34,926 nt of DNA from Candidatus Fermentibacteraceae bacterium (GTDB taxonomy: Bacteria > Fermentibacterota > Fermentibacteria > Fermentibacterales > JCC-6): NCBI GenBank assembly GCA_016936235.1, contig JAFGPK010000104.1:1-34926 (forward strand). The letters are read 5' to 3'. The notes under the pieces were generated by a model, which worked only from the letters and a program-made list of their open reading frames with translations, searched no databases and was not told the DNA's origin. Below, piece after piece: positions 19,327-29,800 of this stretch; the first letter of the stretch is position 1; every line of letters begins with the position of its first letter. The position numbers and the translations under genes were made by a program.

Positions 19327-20104
19327 CTCCATGGATGGGCTGTCTGATGCCATAGCCGGTCTCGTGGAGATAGTAAGGCGGCTGAGAAGCCCGTCCGGCT
19401 GCAGCTGGGACAGAGAGCAGACTGTGCAATCCCTGAGTCCCTTCATGCTGGAGGAGGCCTACGAGGTGGCCGACGCCATCGCCGGCGGAGACATGGATCT
19501 GCTAAGGACAGAACTGGGCGACCTGCTGCTTCATGTAGTCATGTCCGCGGTCATATGTCAGGAGAACGGTCTTTTCACTCTCAGGGAGGTAGTGGATACA
19601 ATCTCTCGCAAGCTCGTGAGAAGACACCCCCATGTGTTCGACGAGAGGAACTCCCTCTCCCCGGAGGAAGTGGAAAGACAGTGGGAGTCCATCAAGGCTT
19701 CGGAGAAAAGGGAAGAGGGATTCTTCGGATCCGTCCCGCCCAGCATGCCCGCTCTTCAGACCGCGTGGAGGATACAGCAGCGGGCGTCCGAAGTGGGATT
19801 CGACTGGCCCGACGCTGCGGGAGCCAGGGACAAGATCTTCGAGGAGATGGATGAATTCGAGGATTCCCTTGAGAAGGGCGATTGCCGGGCACAGGAGGAA
19901 GAACTCGGTGACCTCCTGTTCAGTATTGTGAACTACTGCCGGCTCCTGGGCTTTCAGCCGGAAGGGGTGCTCAGAGCCAGCAACAGGAAGTTCATCAGGA
20001 GGTTCACCAGGATGGAGGCGATACTGGCGGAGGCGGGATACTCGCTGCATGAAGCCGATATCAGGATGATGGAGAGCGCCTGGCAGAAAGCCAAGGCGGA
20101 TTAG
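19319..20104 (+). CDS. mazG: Nucleoside triphosphate pyrophosphohydrolase MazG
   Basis: 'RLRSPSGCSWDREQTVQSLSPFMLEEAYEVADAI', 'ELGDLLLHVVM', second MazG domain 'EEELGDLLFSIVN'. Start uncertain (19304/19319/19331); overlaps lpdA. Confidence 0.95.
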   Translation: MDSSMDGLSDAIAGLVEIVRRLRSPSGCSWDREQTVQSLSPFMLEEAYEVADAIAGGDMDLLRTELGDLLLHVVMSAVICQENGLFTLREVVDTISRKLVRRHPHVFDERNSLSPEEVERQWESIKASEKREEGFFGSVPPSMPALQTAWRIQQRASEVGFDWPDAAGARDKIFEEMDEFEDSLEKGDCRAQEEELGDLLFSIVNYCRLLGFQPEGVLRASNRKFIRRFTRMEAILAEAGYSLHEADIRMMESAWQKAKAD

Positions 20105-21441
20105 GGCTGCTTGCTGTTCTTGTGGGCGTACATCCTTCGGTCAGCCTCTGCCAGGGTTTCCCGGATGGATACTCCCGTCTTCGGGTCCCAGTGCGAATGG
20201 CCGATGGACAGGGTGACCGGTTTCCCGATGAGCTTGATGCTCCTCTCGGCCAGCCTGGAGCCTCCCAGTATCCTGTCCCTGACCACGGTGGCTGTCTGAC
20301 CCGTTTCGATCAGTATCATGATGAACTCATCCCCGCCGTACCTGATCAGATAATCCGTCTCCCTCACGGAGGCGGAGAGGTAATCGGCCACCTCCCTGAG
20401 TATCTTGTCCCCGGAGAGATGACCGTAAAGGTCGTTGATCTCCTTGAAATTGTCTATGTCCACCATGAGGAAGCCTATGCTGCTCTCGTACCTTTCCGCC
20501 CTGAGCTTCTCACGGTTCAGGGCTATCTGGAAGAAGTTACGGTTGAATACGCCGGTAAGTGGATCGTGAATGGCCAGGTTCCTGAGCTTGCGCTCAAGTG
20601 ATATTCTGTCCACGGTTTCAGCCAGATGTCCTCCCAGCATCTCCATCAGGCTGGTGTCATCAGATGTGAATGCATCCTTTTTATCGGACAGGCACTGGAA
20701 AACCGCGTGCGAGCCTATGGGAATGGAGATGCCGGACATGTACCTCTCGTCCAGCGTGTTCATTACAGGCGTGTCTTCGTTGCTTCTGAACTGGAATGTC
20801 CGGTTCTCCGCAAAGGTCATTCCCGCAAGGCCGAAATCAAGTCTTGTGCGGTTGCCCAGCCTGTTCCTCAGCTCCGGCGAGGTGGCCACCACCGTCAGCA
20901 CTCCGTCCTTCTCGGACAGGATCTGGCACATGGCTTCGGGAAGGAGCAGCTTGGACGATTCAATGGCCAGCTCGTAAGCCATCTTCTTCATGGTGCAGGT
21001 CTCAAGCTTTGAAGCCGCGTCGTGGAGTATTCGCAGGTTCCTTCTGGCCTGGCGGAGTTCCCAGTCAAGGTGCTTGCGTTCTATGGAATGCCGTATGGTC
21101 CTCATCAGGGAATCCTGGTCTATCCTGCCCTTGACCAGATAGTCCTGTGCTCCTGCCTTCATGGCGTTCAGTTCTATTTCCTCGTCATCGATCTCCGTGA
21201 GGACAATCAGAGGGATCTTGAGAGCGATCCCGCATATTTCCAGAACGGTATCGTTGCCCGCGCTGTCCGGGAGGCTAAGGTCCGTGACGATCACATCGTA
21301 ACCGCCCCTGGATATCTTTTTCAGTGCGTCCGCCAGGCTGCCGGCCCTGTCGATCCTGAACCCGTCCTTTGATATCTTCTCGAGAGTTTCCCTGAACTCA
21401 CGGGCATCATCCAGGTTGTTCTCTACCAGGAGTATATCCAT
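20101..21441 (-). CDS. Response regulator REC - GAF - GGDEF diguanylate cyclase
   Basis: REC: 'ILLVENNLDDAREF', 'VIVTDLSLPD', 'IVLTEIDDEE', 'DYLVKG'. GGDEF: 'AIHDPLTGVFNRNFF', 'DIDNFKEINDLYGHLSGD', 'RETDYLIRYGGDEFIMIL' (intact GGDEF with RxxD I-site). Confidence 0.93.
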   Translation of the reverse strand: MDILLVENNLDDAREFRETLEKISKDGFRIDRAGSLADALKKISRGGYDVIVTDLSLPDSAGNDTVLEICGIALKIPLIVLTEIDDEEIELNAMKAGAQDYLVKGRIDQDSLMRTIRHSIERKHLDWELRQARRNLRILHDAASKLETCTMKKMAYELAIESSKLLLPEAMCQILSEKDGVLTVVATSPELRNRLGNRTRLDFGLAGMTFAENRTFQFRSNEDTPVMNTLDERYMSGISIPIGSHAVFQCLSDKKDAFTSDDTSLMEMLGGHLAETVDRISLERKLRNLAIHDPLTGVFNRNFFQIALNREKLRAERYESSIGFLMVDIDNFKEINDLYGHLSGDKILREVADYLSASVRETDYLIRYGGDEFIMILIETGQTATVVRDRILGGSRLAERSIKLIGKPVTLSIGHSHWDPKTGVSIRETLAEADRRMYAHKNSKQP

Positions 21442-21595
21442 GGACCTTCCCACCTCTTTCCCGAAGCATGCGGTGTTCGATAAATAGAGAACAGGGTGCC
21501 TTCTGCGTCAATGCCCCCGCGAACCAGGCTCATTGACTTACACCGATGTCTTTGCCAGTCTATGTTCCTGGACAGAGATCACGGAAGGATGTAAC

Positions 21596-22510
21596 ATGTG
21601 CCCAGCACAGCCCCTTCTCGCCCTGTTTCTCTCACTGGCTCCCGATGTCGGTTCGGTTCCTTACGAGGCAGCGGACACTCTGCAGCGCATCGATTCTCCC
21701 CTGGGCTATACGGCCGCGGTACTGTGTACGGGAATAACCGGCGCGGATGGACTCGCGCTTTCTCCTTCCGGCGTTCTCTACGCCGTTTCGGAGAGCTGCG
21801 GGGAGGTCTACAGGATAGACCCGCCGTGCAGTCCGGTCACGGTGATGCAGGGTCTCGACCATCCGGAGGGAGTGGCGGTGGACGGCTCTGGCGTTGTCTA
21901 CATCTGCGAAGATACGGGAATGGGTCGGGCCCTCGCACTTCACCCCGACGGCACCGTGGAGACGATAAGTGACAGCCTCCAGTTCCCTGAGGGCATCGCG
22001 GTATCGTCCGGCGGCGATGTATTCGTAAGCGAGTCCAGCGTGGAGACCGGAGGTTTCCCGCCGTTCCTTACCGGCGTAAGGAGGCTCTGCGCAAACGGCT
22101 CGGAGGTTGTTCAAAGCTCCCTGTACCTCTGGAGCATGTCGGACATCGCGGTGGACGGTGCCGGAATGGTCTATGCATGCAATGAGCTCTCGGGTTACGC
22201 ATTCATCCGGGAATCGGTGATAATACTGGCCCCCGATACTGGTGAATGGACAGTCTTCGCGCGGGGCCTCCATTCCTGTGAGGGAATATGCTCCACTCCC
22301 GGCAGCTTCTTCCCCCTGTACGTGGCGGAGGAGGATACCGGGGGCGGCCGGGGAAGGGTCTCGATCCTTTACGAGGACGGCGGTTCAGCTGTGGTGGCCG
22401 ATGGATTTCAGAACATCGAGGACGTGGCGGTGGACGGTTCGGGGCGAATATTCGTAAGCGAGGACACCACAGGCATGATAATCCTCCTTTACCCCCCCGC
22501 GACCCGCTGA
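21596..22510 (+). CDS. Secreted NHL/SMP-30-like beta-propeller protein
   Basis: Signal-like N-terminus (PLLALFLSLAP); blade-like repeats 'DGLALSPSGVLYAVSES', 'EGVAVDGSGVVYICEDT', 'EGIAVSSGGDVFVSES', 'EDVAVDGSGRIFVSEDT'. ATG 21596 preceded by GGAAGG. Confidence 0.8.
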   Translation: MCPAQPLLALFLSLAPDVGSVPYEAADTLQRIDSPLGYTAAVLCTGITGADGLALSPSGVLYAVSESCGEVYRIDPPCSPVTVMQGLDHPEGVAVDGSGVVYICEDTGMGRALALHPDGTVETISDSLQFPEGIAVSSGGDVFVSESSVETGGFPPFLTGVRRLCANGSEVVQSSLYLWSMSDIAVDGAGMVYACNELSGYAFIRESVIILAPDTGEWTVFARGLHSCEGICSTPGSFFPLYVAEEDTGGGRGRVSILYEDGGSAVVADGFQNIEDVAVDGSGRIFVSEDTTGMIILLYPPATR

Positions 22511-22511
22511 A

Positions 22512-24332
22512 TCACGGAACCAGCCTGCCGGTACGCAGTTCCACGCTGATCTCGGTCCCTTCCCTCTCCACCAGCAGGCAGGTCCTCTCTCCCTCAATTC
22601 CGGGGAGAAGCGTGTCCATCAGCCCGAGATGATCGGACGTGACAGCGGTGGTGTCCACCCGGAGAAGGATGTCGCCCTCTAGAACGCCCGCGCTGTCCGC
22701 CGGGGAACCGGGGATCACCGTCCTCACTCGAAGCCGGCCGTCGCTTATCTCCAGTCCCATACCCGTAAGGGTCTCCGGCAGTCCCTCTTCGAAAAGGGAG
22801 GAGGGTGTCAGCGCCACGCTCTCCGTACGGTAATTCAGGCGGACCACGAACCTGCTCAATATGCCGTTCCCGAGTATCCCGTCGTAGCCGCTGAACATGT
22901 CTCCGCCCCCGAAACTCGTGCACAGACCGCCGGGGACGGTGAAGTCCCCGAGGGTGACGCTGGAGACCCTGAAACCTCGGATGGTCTCCGAGCCCCCGAC
23001 TCCCTGTATCTCAGTCTCGAAGGAGGGTCTCTCTGCAAGGAATCCCGGGTGTTCCATGAAGAACGCCGGGGTCAGGTGGAGGTTGCCTCCCGCGCCTGTA
23101 TCCAGCAGCAGTCTCACCGGTACCGAGTCCTCCAGTACCGCTTCAACTGAAAGGAGGCTCATGCTCCGCTCCGCCGGCAGCACCGAAGCACCCGCGGGGG
23201 GGGTCGGGAAGCTGTCAGGGCTCCAGAGAGTCATGGTCTCACGACCGTAGTCTATTTCCGTCACGAATCGGCTCAGGAAATCGTAGCCCAGTATCAGGTC
23301 GATCCGCTCTCCGGTGGAGGGATAGAATTCATCCGAGATCGGCATCACCGCCAGCTGCTGGCCCGATACCCCGGCGCCCCCCGCCGAGTATTCGTTCACT
23401 TCCACGAAGGAGAACTCCCTGGTGCCTCCTATGCCCCTGGCGGGAAGCCTTCCGGTCCCCGAAAGCCCCAGTCTGTGCGCCGTGGCGCTGTCCAGGAGCG
23501 TCGCACCGGCTCCGCTGTCCAGGAGGACATTGACCGGAACTCCGTTCACCTCACCATCCATGTAGATGTGTTCACCCCTGAGGTGCAGCGGGCTCGGCGT
23601 CCCGGGGTCCTCCAGTTCCCAGTCTCCGGCACCGGCGGTCAGGACGAAGATGGATTCGGGGACCGGCACATTGTACTCGGTCAGGATGTTCCAGCTCTCG
23701 ATCTCCTGCCCGAGTGCCGGAATGGTACTCAGACTGTAGGAAGGAGTGGCTATGCTGCCGATCTCACTGTATCCTCCGGGGTAGCTTCTAACCTCTATGC
23801 CCATTGTGACCGCCCTCATCATATAGGGAAGCCAGTCCTCCCTTGAGAAGTAGAAGACGACGTTGGGCTGGTCCCGGAGCATTACGGGGACCGTCGGGAC
23901 ATCGTCTATCAAGGTGTCCGGTCCCGTGGTGACCAGGGAAGTGTCAAGCAGGTAATCGTAGAAGATTGTCATCCTGGAAAGCTCCATCTGGTCCCTCTCT
24001 TCGACTCCTCCGGGAGAGAGGTGGCCGTTGCGGTCCACGGTCCAGACGCTGTCATCCATGATAAGGACTTCCTGGCGTACCGGCCCGATCTCGGTGACTG
24101 AAAGGCCCGTGAAGGGTTCCTTCACCCACCAGGACTCGGACGTCCCGGTCATACCGGCCATGGAGAGGCTGTCGATGGTGTGTATGACCATGAGCGCGCT
24201 CAGCTCTTCCCTGCCTCCCGCCGCCGATAAGCAGCCGGCCAGCACACCGCTCCTTTCAGGGGATCCCTCTCCCCCGCACCCCGGTAAAAGGGCGATGGCA
24301 GTGAGAACGGGCACCATTGAAAAAAGACTCAT
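22512..24332 (-). CDS. Predicted lipoprotein with two retropepsin-like aspartyl protease domains and a C-terminal PDZ domain
   Basis: Lipobox 'AIALLPGCGG'; 'VNVLLDSGAGATLLD...LILGYDFLSRF' and 'VRLLLDTGAGGNLHL...GILGNGILSRF'; PDZ 'VIPGSPADSAGVLEGDILLRVD'. Confidence 0.85.
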   Translation of the reverse strand: MSLFSMVPVLTAIALLPGCGGEGSPERSGVLAGCLSAAGGREELSALMVIHTIDSLSMAGMTGTSESWWVKEPFTGLSVTEIGPVRQEVLIMDDSVWTVDRNGHLSPGGVEERDQMELSRMTIFYDYLLDTSLVTTGPDTLIDDVPTVPVMLRDQPNVVFYFSREDWLPYMMRAVTMGIEVRSYPGGYSEIGSIATPSYSLSTIPALGQEIESWNILTEYNVPVPESIFVLTAGAGDWELEDPGTPSPLHLRGEHIYMDGEVNGVPVNVLLDSGAGATLLDSATAHRLGLSGTGRLPARGIGGTREFSFVEVNEYSAGGAGVSGQQLAVMPISDEFYPSTGERIDLILGYDFLSRFVTEIDYGRETMTLWSPDSFPTPPAGASVLPAERSMSLLSVEAVLEDSVPVRLLLDTGAGGNLHLTPAFFMEHPGFLAERPSFETEIQGVGGSETIRGFRVSSVTLGDFTVPGGLCTSFGGGDMFSGYDGILGNGILSRFVVRLNYRTESVALTPSSLFEEGLPETLTGMGLEISDGRLRVRTVIPGSPADSAGVLEGDILLRVDTTAVTSDHLGLMDTLLPGIEGERTCLLVEREGTEISVELRTGRLVP

Positions 24333-24357
24333 CGTACGGACTTCCCATCTGTCCATC

Positions 24358-25353
24358 TCATCGTCCTCTCAGGAAGAAAAGGGGAAACAGGTCGAGCAAG
24401 GCTGCCGTTGTCACCGGATCGGCGAATTCCGCGGTCATGGATACCGTCAGATCCACATCCGGCTGGGAGTAGAAGGCTGATACCTCGTGGCCATCCGTGG
24501 CCTCGAGGTCCCATAGAGGTATCATGTCCGTCGGACAGTGGGCTATGCCCCTCATCGAGTCCGCGTGGAAGAGAGAGACGTCGATGGGCAGGGATCCATT
24601 CTGTACGCAGTTCCACGCGTGAAACAGCAGAGTGTCCCCCTTTGCCCTGACAAGTCCCCCTGTGACCATAAGCCTGAGGCCACGGCAAGCTGCGGAATCC
24701 CTCAGGGCCAGGGCCAGCTCGAGGCACGGTCCGGGCCCGTCTTCCGGCAGGGGCACTTCTATCGACCTGATCATGTCGGCCAATCCCTCGAGTCCCACCC
24801 CGCCGAAGACAGTGATGTCCTCCCCGGACAGGGGCCTGTAGGTGTAGGGTTCCTGCCTTACGTGCAGCAGGAGGGGAAGCACCGCGGTCGCTCCCGGCCC
24901 GAGCACCGGTACAAAGGCGTTCATTTCTGCCTCGCCGCCTTCGAAGGCGCCTCCAATTTCCTCGATGGACTGGTACGGGTGATGCGGAACCGGACGGGGG
25001 ATCCGGATGCGGATGTTCCTTGCGGTTGCGGGACTGTTGTTGGTTACCCTCGTGCTGAGGATAAGGAGTGTATCGAGGGGTCCGCTTCCCGTTATCCTGC
25101 AAGCGAGCCATTCTTCCAGAAGCGGGTCTTCGGCCGAGTTGAGGGCTACTTCGTATACAGTGACGGCCTGATCGAATTGCCCGGAGAGCTCCAGCAGTCC
25201 TCCTAGGTCCACCACCGCCCTCCCGCCTTCCCTTGCCGCCAGCTCAGCGAAGAGAACGGCCCTTTCGGGGATTCCTGCCAGCGTGACCAAGCTCCAGCTT
25301 GAATCGGCGGGGGAGTACGCGTATGCCAGCAGGACCGCCAGGACGAGGCTCAA
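24358..25353 (-). CDS. Secreted protein with C-terminal transglutaminase-like domain
   Basis: TTG start overlapping the upstream stop (TTGA); signal-like N-terminus; 'GPCLELALALRDSAACRGLRLMVTGGLVRAKGDTLLFHAWNCVQNGSLPIDVSLF' resembles the Cys-His-Asp transglutaminase core. Confidence 0.6.
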   Translation of the reverse strand: MSLVLAVLLAYAYSPADSSWSLVTLAGIPERAVLFAELAAREGGRAVVDLGGLLELSGQFDQAVTVYEVALNSAEDPLLEEWLACRITGSGPLDTLLILSTRVTNNSPATARNIRIRIPRPVPHHPYQSIEEIGGAFEGGEAEMNAFVPVLGPGATAVLPLLLHVRQEPYTYRPLSGEDITVFGGVGLEGLADMIRSIEVPLPEDGPGPCLELALALRDSAACRGLRLMVTGGLVRAKGDTLLFHAWNCVQNGSLPIDVSLFHADSMRGIAHCPTDMIPLWDLEATDGHEVSAFYSQPDVDLTVSMTAEFADPVTTAALLDLFPLFFLRGR

Positions 25354-26573
25354 CTCTCCAGCCCCCTGACCGGGTCGAGACCCGCCGCCTTCATTGCCGG
25401 GAGGATGCCCGATCCCAGGCTCAGCAGGAATGCGAGAGAGGCTACCACGGCTATCTGGGAAGCAGAGACCCTCACCGGGATGTTCTCGTGGAAAGAGTAG
25501 ACATCCGGGAGGGTAATAAGTCCCGTGTCACCGATGAGCCAGCACCCTGTCAGACCCAGCGCGACCCCGAGGACGATCCCCGCCGTTCCCACTATTATGC
25601 CCTCCCACAGGAATATCCTGAAGATCAGCCGGTTGCATGCGCCCATGGCCTTCAGGACCGAGATGTCTTTCCTCCGTTCGATGGCGGACCTGGCTATGGT
25701 GCCCATGATGTTGAATGTGGCTACGAGAGTTATCAGCAGCAGCGCCAGGAAAGCCCCCATCCTCTCCAGCTTCATCGAAGCCGTAAGGTCAGGATTGAGC
25801 TCTCTCCAGGTCTTTATGGACACCCCCCCCGGGAGCAGCGGCCGGGCTGCCGAGGCGGCCTGGCCCGGGGAATACCCCGGCGCGGGGTATATCTTGATCC
25901 CCGAGTACCCTCCCTGAGGAAGGTACATACTCCTTGCCAGGTCGATGTGTATCCAGGCAAGTGTCTCGTCGTTCACCGGGAGGCCCGTCTCCAGGGCTCC
26001 GTTGAGGACCGCCCGGCCGATGGCATGGCCGCGGCTCGAGAAGAAGGCCTTCGGCGGGAACAGGTATACCGTGTCGTCCACCGAGTGGAAGAACTGCTCC
26101 GCCAGGTACAGACCCATGAGCATCCCGTCCCCGCCCTCGGGAGTGGTCAGGCTCAGATTGCCGTAGGATAGCTCTTCGCGCATCCGCCCCCTTGCGAATT
26201 CCCTGTCAGGGTCCACTCCCCTGACTCGGCAACCGGTGTCCACTCCCCTTGCAGGCATTCTGAGGATCGCTTCCCCCTGGATGTATGGCGAGAGGAGGTC
26301 AACCTCCTCCAGTGACTCTATACCCTCCAGAATGCTGTCGGAGATGAGGAAGGAACCGCCGCTGTCGGGCAGCATCGTAATGGGTGCGTCCACGACTATG
26401 ACGGAATCCTCGATGAAGCCTTCCAGCCCTGAGAGCACGCTCATCACCGTTATAAGGGCTCCGACCCCCAGGGTCACACCGGCGACGCTCACGATCGTTG
26501 AAAAGGCCAGATGTCTTCGTCTGGGATGTCTTCTCAGGTATCTCCAGGCCAGATGCCATGAAAGCGAGTTCAT
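25350..26573 (-). CDS. LolC/LolE (FtsX-like) lipoprotein-release ABC transporter permease
   Basis: 'SLSWHLAWRYLRRHPRRRHLAFSTIVSVAGVTLGVGALITVMSVLSGLEGFI', 'RKDISVLKAMGACNRLIFRIFLWEGIIVGTAGIVLGVALG', 'VVASLAFLLSLGSGILPAMKAAGLDPVRGLE'. Confidence 0.9.
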   Translation of the reverse strand: MNSLSWHLAWRYLRRHPRRRHLAFSTIVSVAGVTLGVGALITVMSVLSGLEGFIEDSVIVVDAPITMLPDSGGSFLISDSILEGIESLEEVDLLSPYIQGEAILRMPARGVDTGCRVRGVDPDREFARGRMREELSYGNLSLTTPEGGDGMLMGLYLAEQFFHSVDDTVYLFPPKAFFSSRGHAIGRAVLNGALETGLPVNDETLAWIHIDLARSMYLPQGGYSGIKIYPAPGYSPGQAASAARPLLPGGVSIKTWRELNPDLTASMKLERMGAFLALLLITLVATFNIMGTIARSAIERRKDISVLKAMGACNRLIFRIFLWEGIIVGTAGIVLGVALGLTGCWLIGDTGLITLPDVYSFHENIPVRVSASQIAVVASLAFLLSLGSGILPAMKAAGLDPVRGLES

Positions 26574-26883
26574 CGGGTCCCCCAAACGTCCGTCCGTCCA
26601 ATAACAGAGTGCGAAAAGGCTTCAGCCCGTTTCGATTGCTCCTGCCGCCGCGCCTTCAAGCCTGTCGATCGCACGGCTCAGGTAATATAGTTAACCCTGC
26701 GACAACGGCTGCGGTTATTGCCCGCGCGCCTGCAAGACCCGGATGATTCCGGCAGGAACATATGACCGTTGAAGGGGTTATATATCAAAAGGGTCGAGAG
26801 ACCCGCTGCAGGCGGATGCCCGAGAGCCGAGGCGTTTCTGTCCGTCGTCAGGTTCATGCTGCATTATTGAAAGGGAGAAGGAT

Positions 26884-29800
26884 TTGACCGCTGCTATACT
26901 GAGCGCGTTTCTGCTTGGCGGAGTCATCGATGCCGGAACAGTGAGCTTCCAGAGGTTCGACGATGATGGCTGCTCTTTCACCGTCAGCATAGAGGAGCCA
27001 TCGTACAGTGAATACGATGGCCGTTTCTACCCCTGCATCCGGGGCATGTACCCCTCCCTTCAGCCTGACCGGTTCGTGCTCCCGTTCATAACCGTATACG
27101 TGCCCGTACCGCCGGACTGCCTTCCCGGAATGCACTACTTTTCAGCTGGCAGGTTTCCTGCGGAGCCTCCGGGCCCTCTCCTGGTGACACCCGTGCCGGA
27201 GGGGAGCGGCCTGGACACCCGATGGGGGGTCCCTGCCACGGATCGGGGCAGTTTCCCCTCCGAAATAGTGGAACTGCGTACATTCCGGCTTGCCGGTACA
27301 AGGGTGGCGGCTGTCACTGTTTCCCCCTGCGCCGCCATGGAAACGGGATGGATACCCTCAAGTGTCACGGTGGACCTGTCCTGGCCCTCCACAGGCGGGA
27401 GCCGGCCGCCTGACACGCCTCTGCTCCGCGCTCTCCTGCATGAGGGACTGGAGTACTGGCCCGTCTCGGACGAGACCGATGAATCAAGCCCCTTCTGGGG
27501 CCGCCCCTGGGCGAGGCTGGCCATCGCCTCTACAGGGATCTACGTGGTCACGGGGGAGGAACTGGAGGAAGCGGGTATATCTCTGATCGGGACGCCCTCG
27601 CCTTCACTCAGGATGTTCACCGGTGAGGGAACGATGTTCGACCTGGATGACCCGGCGGACCGGCATCAGCTGCGGGAAATCCCCGTCGAGGTCATGGACG
27701 GGGACGACGGTGTATTCAACAGGTCCGACACGCTGAAATTCTTCGGCCTGGGACTGAACCGGCTGGATATTTCGAGGCACGTACCGTCCAGGATATCCCA
27801 CCGCTACGCCGATCACAATGTATACTGGCTCACATGGGGCGCCGAGAACGGGCTCAGGATGGACACACTGGATGCTTTGCCCGACGGCTCCCCGGATTGG
27901 GGCGACAGCCTCAGGTTCGATATCTGGCAGGAACAGGACTATTTCTGGCTGTGCGGCCAGGATACCCTGACCGGCTGGGTCTGGACCCAGCTTTTCGAGA
28001 ACATCCCCGGGTACTTCTATTTTTCCACACCCTCGGCTGACGGGACCGGTACCGTGAGGGTATTGATCGTTCCCGAGTCCGGCGAGAGCGGGCCGTTTAC
28101 AGTCGCGGCGGAACTGAACGGAACGGTCATAGCCGACACCACCTGGAGTTCAAGCAAGGCGGTGCTCATGTCTTTCGACGGCCTGGAGTTCGACGCCGCC
28201 ATGAACCTTCTCAAGATCACGGCTACCCAGACCCCGGGAAAGCTCTACATAGATTACGTGATGGCCGACTACCCCAGGAGGCTTTCCTATGCCGCAAACC
28301 GCATGCTCGGTTTCGGCGGATCGGCTCCCGGAGGCGCGGCTCCCAGGCGCTTCAGTTTCTCTCTGGGCGGTGCCGTATCCACGGCCGGACTGCTGGACCT
28401 GACCGATCCGTTCTCCCCCGTCAGGCTCAGGGGGGAGCTTAACGGAGCGGTGCTGGATGTGAGTCTTGACATCCATGACGGATGCAATTTCTGGCTCGAG
28501 GACCCTGAAGGGTTCAGGTCACCGGACTCCATCACCTCGGCTGAGCCCGGGAGGATAATCGGGACAGGGCTGGAGGGGGATGTGGCCGTGGTGGTGGCGG
28601 ATCCGCTCCTGGAGGCCTCGCAGCCGCTGGAGACCATCTATGCTGCAAGGGGACTGTCGGTGGCCATTGTGAGTGCCGGGGAGGTATACGATGAATTCGG
28701 TCAGGGTCTGCGCGACCCTGGAGCCATAAGGTCCTTCTTCCGCCATACGCAGGACGGCTGGAGCAGGCCGGCTTCGGCCCTGCTGCTGGTGGGAGACGGC
28801 AGTTACGATCCCATGATGCATGTTACATCCTACCCTACGCTCATACCTGTCTGCCTCATCCTCAGCGGTGAGGAAGGGATTAATCTCGACGATAAAATGG
28901 TGATAGCGCACGAGGGCGGCATGCTTCCAGAGGCGCCGGTTTCCCGTATTACAGCCTCCTCCGCCGTGGAACTTTCCGGTTACCTTTCCAAGGTCATGGC
29001 GTACGACAGGAGGGAAACGCCGGGCCAGTGGGAGAACAGGATCGTCCTTGCGGCCGACGATGAGTGGGGAAGGAGCAGTGTCAACGAGTACGGTCACACT
29101 GAGACATGCGATACGCTGGCCGATTCCATACTTCCCGCAAGTCTGGACCGCGTTAAGTTCTACCTCATAGAGTATCCATGGCCCCCAGGGACCACGCCCA
29201 CGAGCGTTCATCCGGAGAAACCGGAAGCGCATGCGGCCTTCGTGCAGGAGCTCTCAAGGGGATGCGCAGGCATGATCTTCTTCGGACACGGCTCCTACGG
29301 CCAGCTGGCTCACGAGAAGATACTGGTCTCGAGTGACGTGCTGCAGATCGACAACGGCGACAGGCAGCCGGTGATGATATTCGCCAGCTGCGACCTTGGG
29401 CACTTCGACATGATCTCCGCGAAATGCCTTTCAGAGGATTTCGAAATGGCGCCGGGTTCCGGCTCCATCGTATCCATCGGCGCCACGAGACTGACCTTCG
29501 GCGGTGGAAACGAAGCCCTTTTCATTGCCTACTACCAGGCGCAGTACGGAGACAATGAACTCAGCGTCGGAGACGCCCTGTGGCTGGCCAAGGCGATTCT
29601 GGCTCCCGGCTCGTACTCCAACAGCAGGTATTACGTGCTTCTGGGGGACGGCGGGGTCTATCCGGTCCGGCCATCCTCCACGGGGTGCAGCTTCCAGGTC
29701 CAGGGCGATACGCTGTTCAGGGGTCGACTCAACGAGATAACAGGTGAGTTCGTCAACAGTTCATCCGGATTCATGAACGTGACCGAAAGCGGTACACAGA

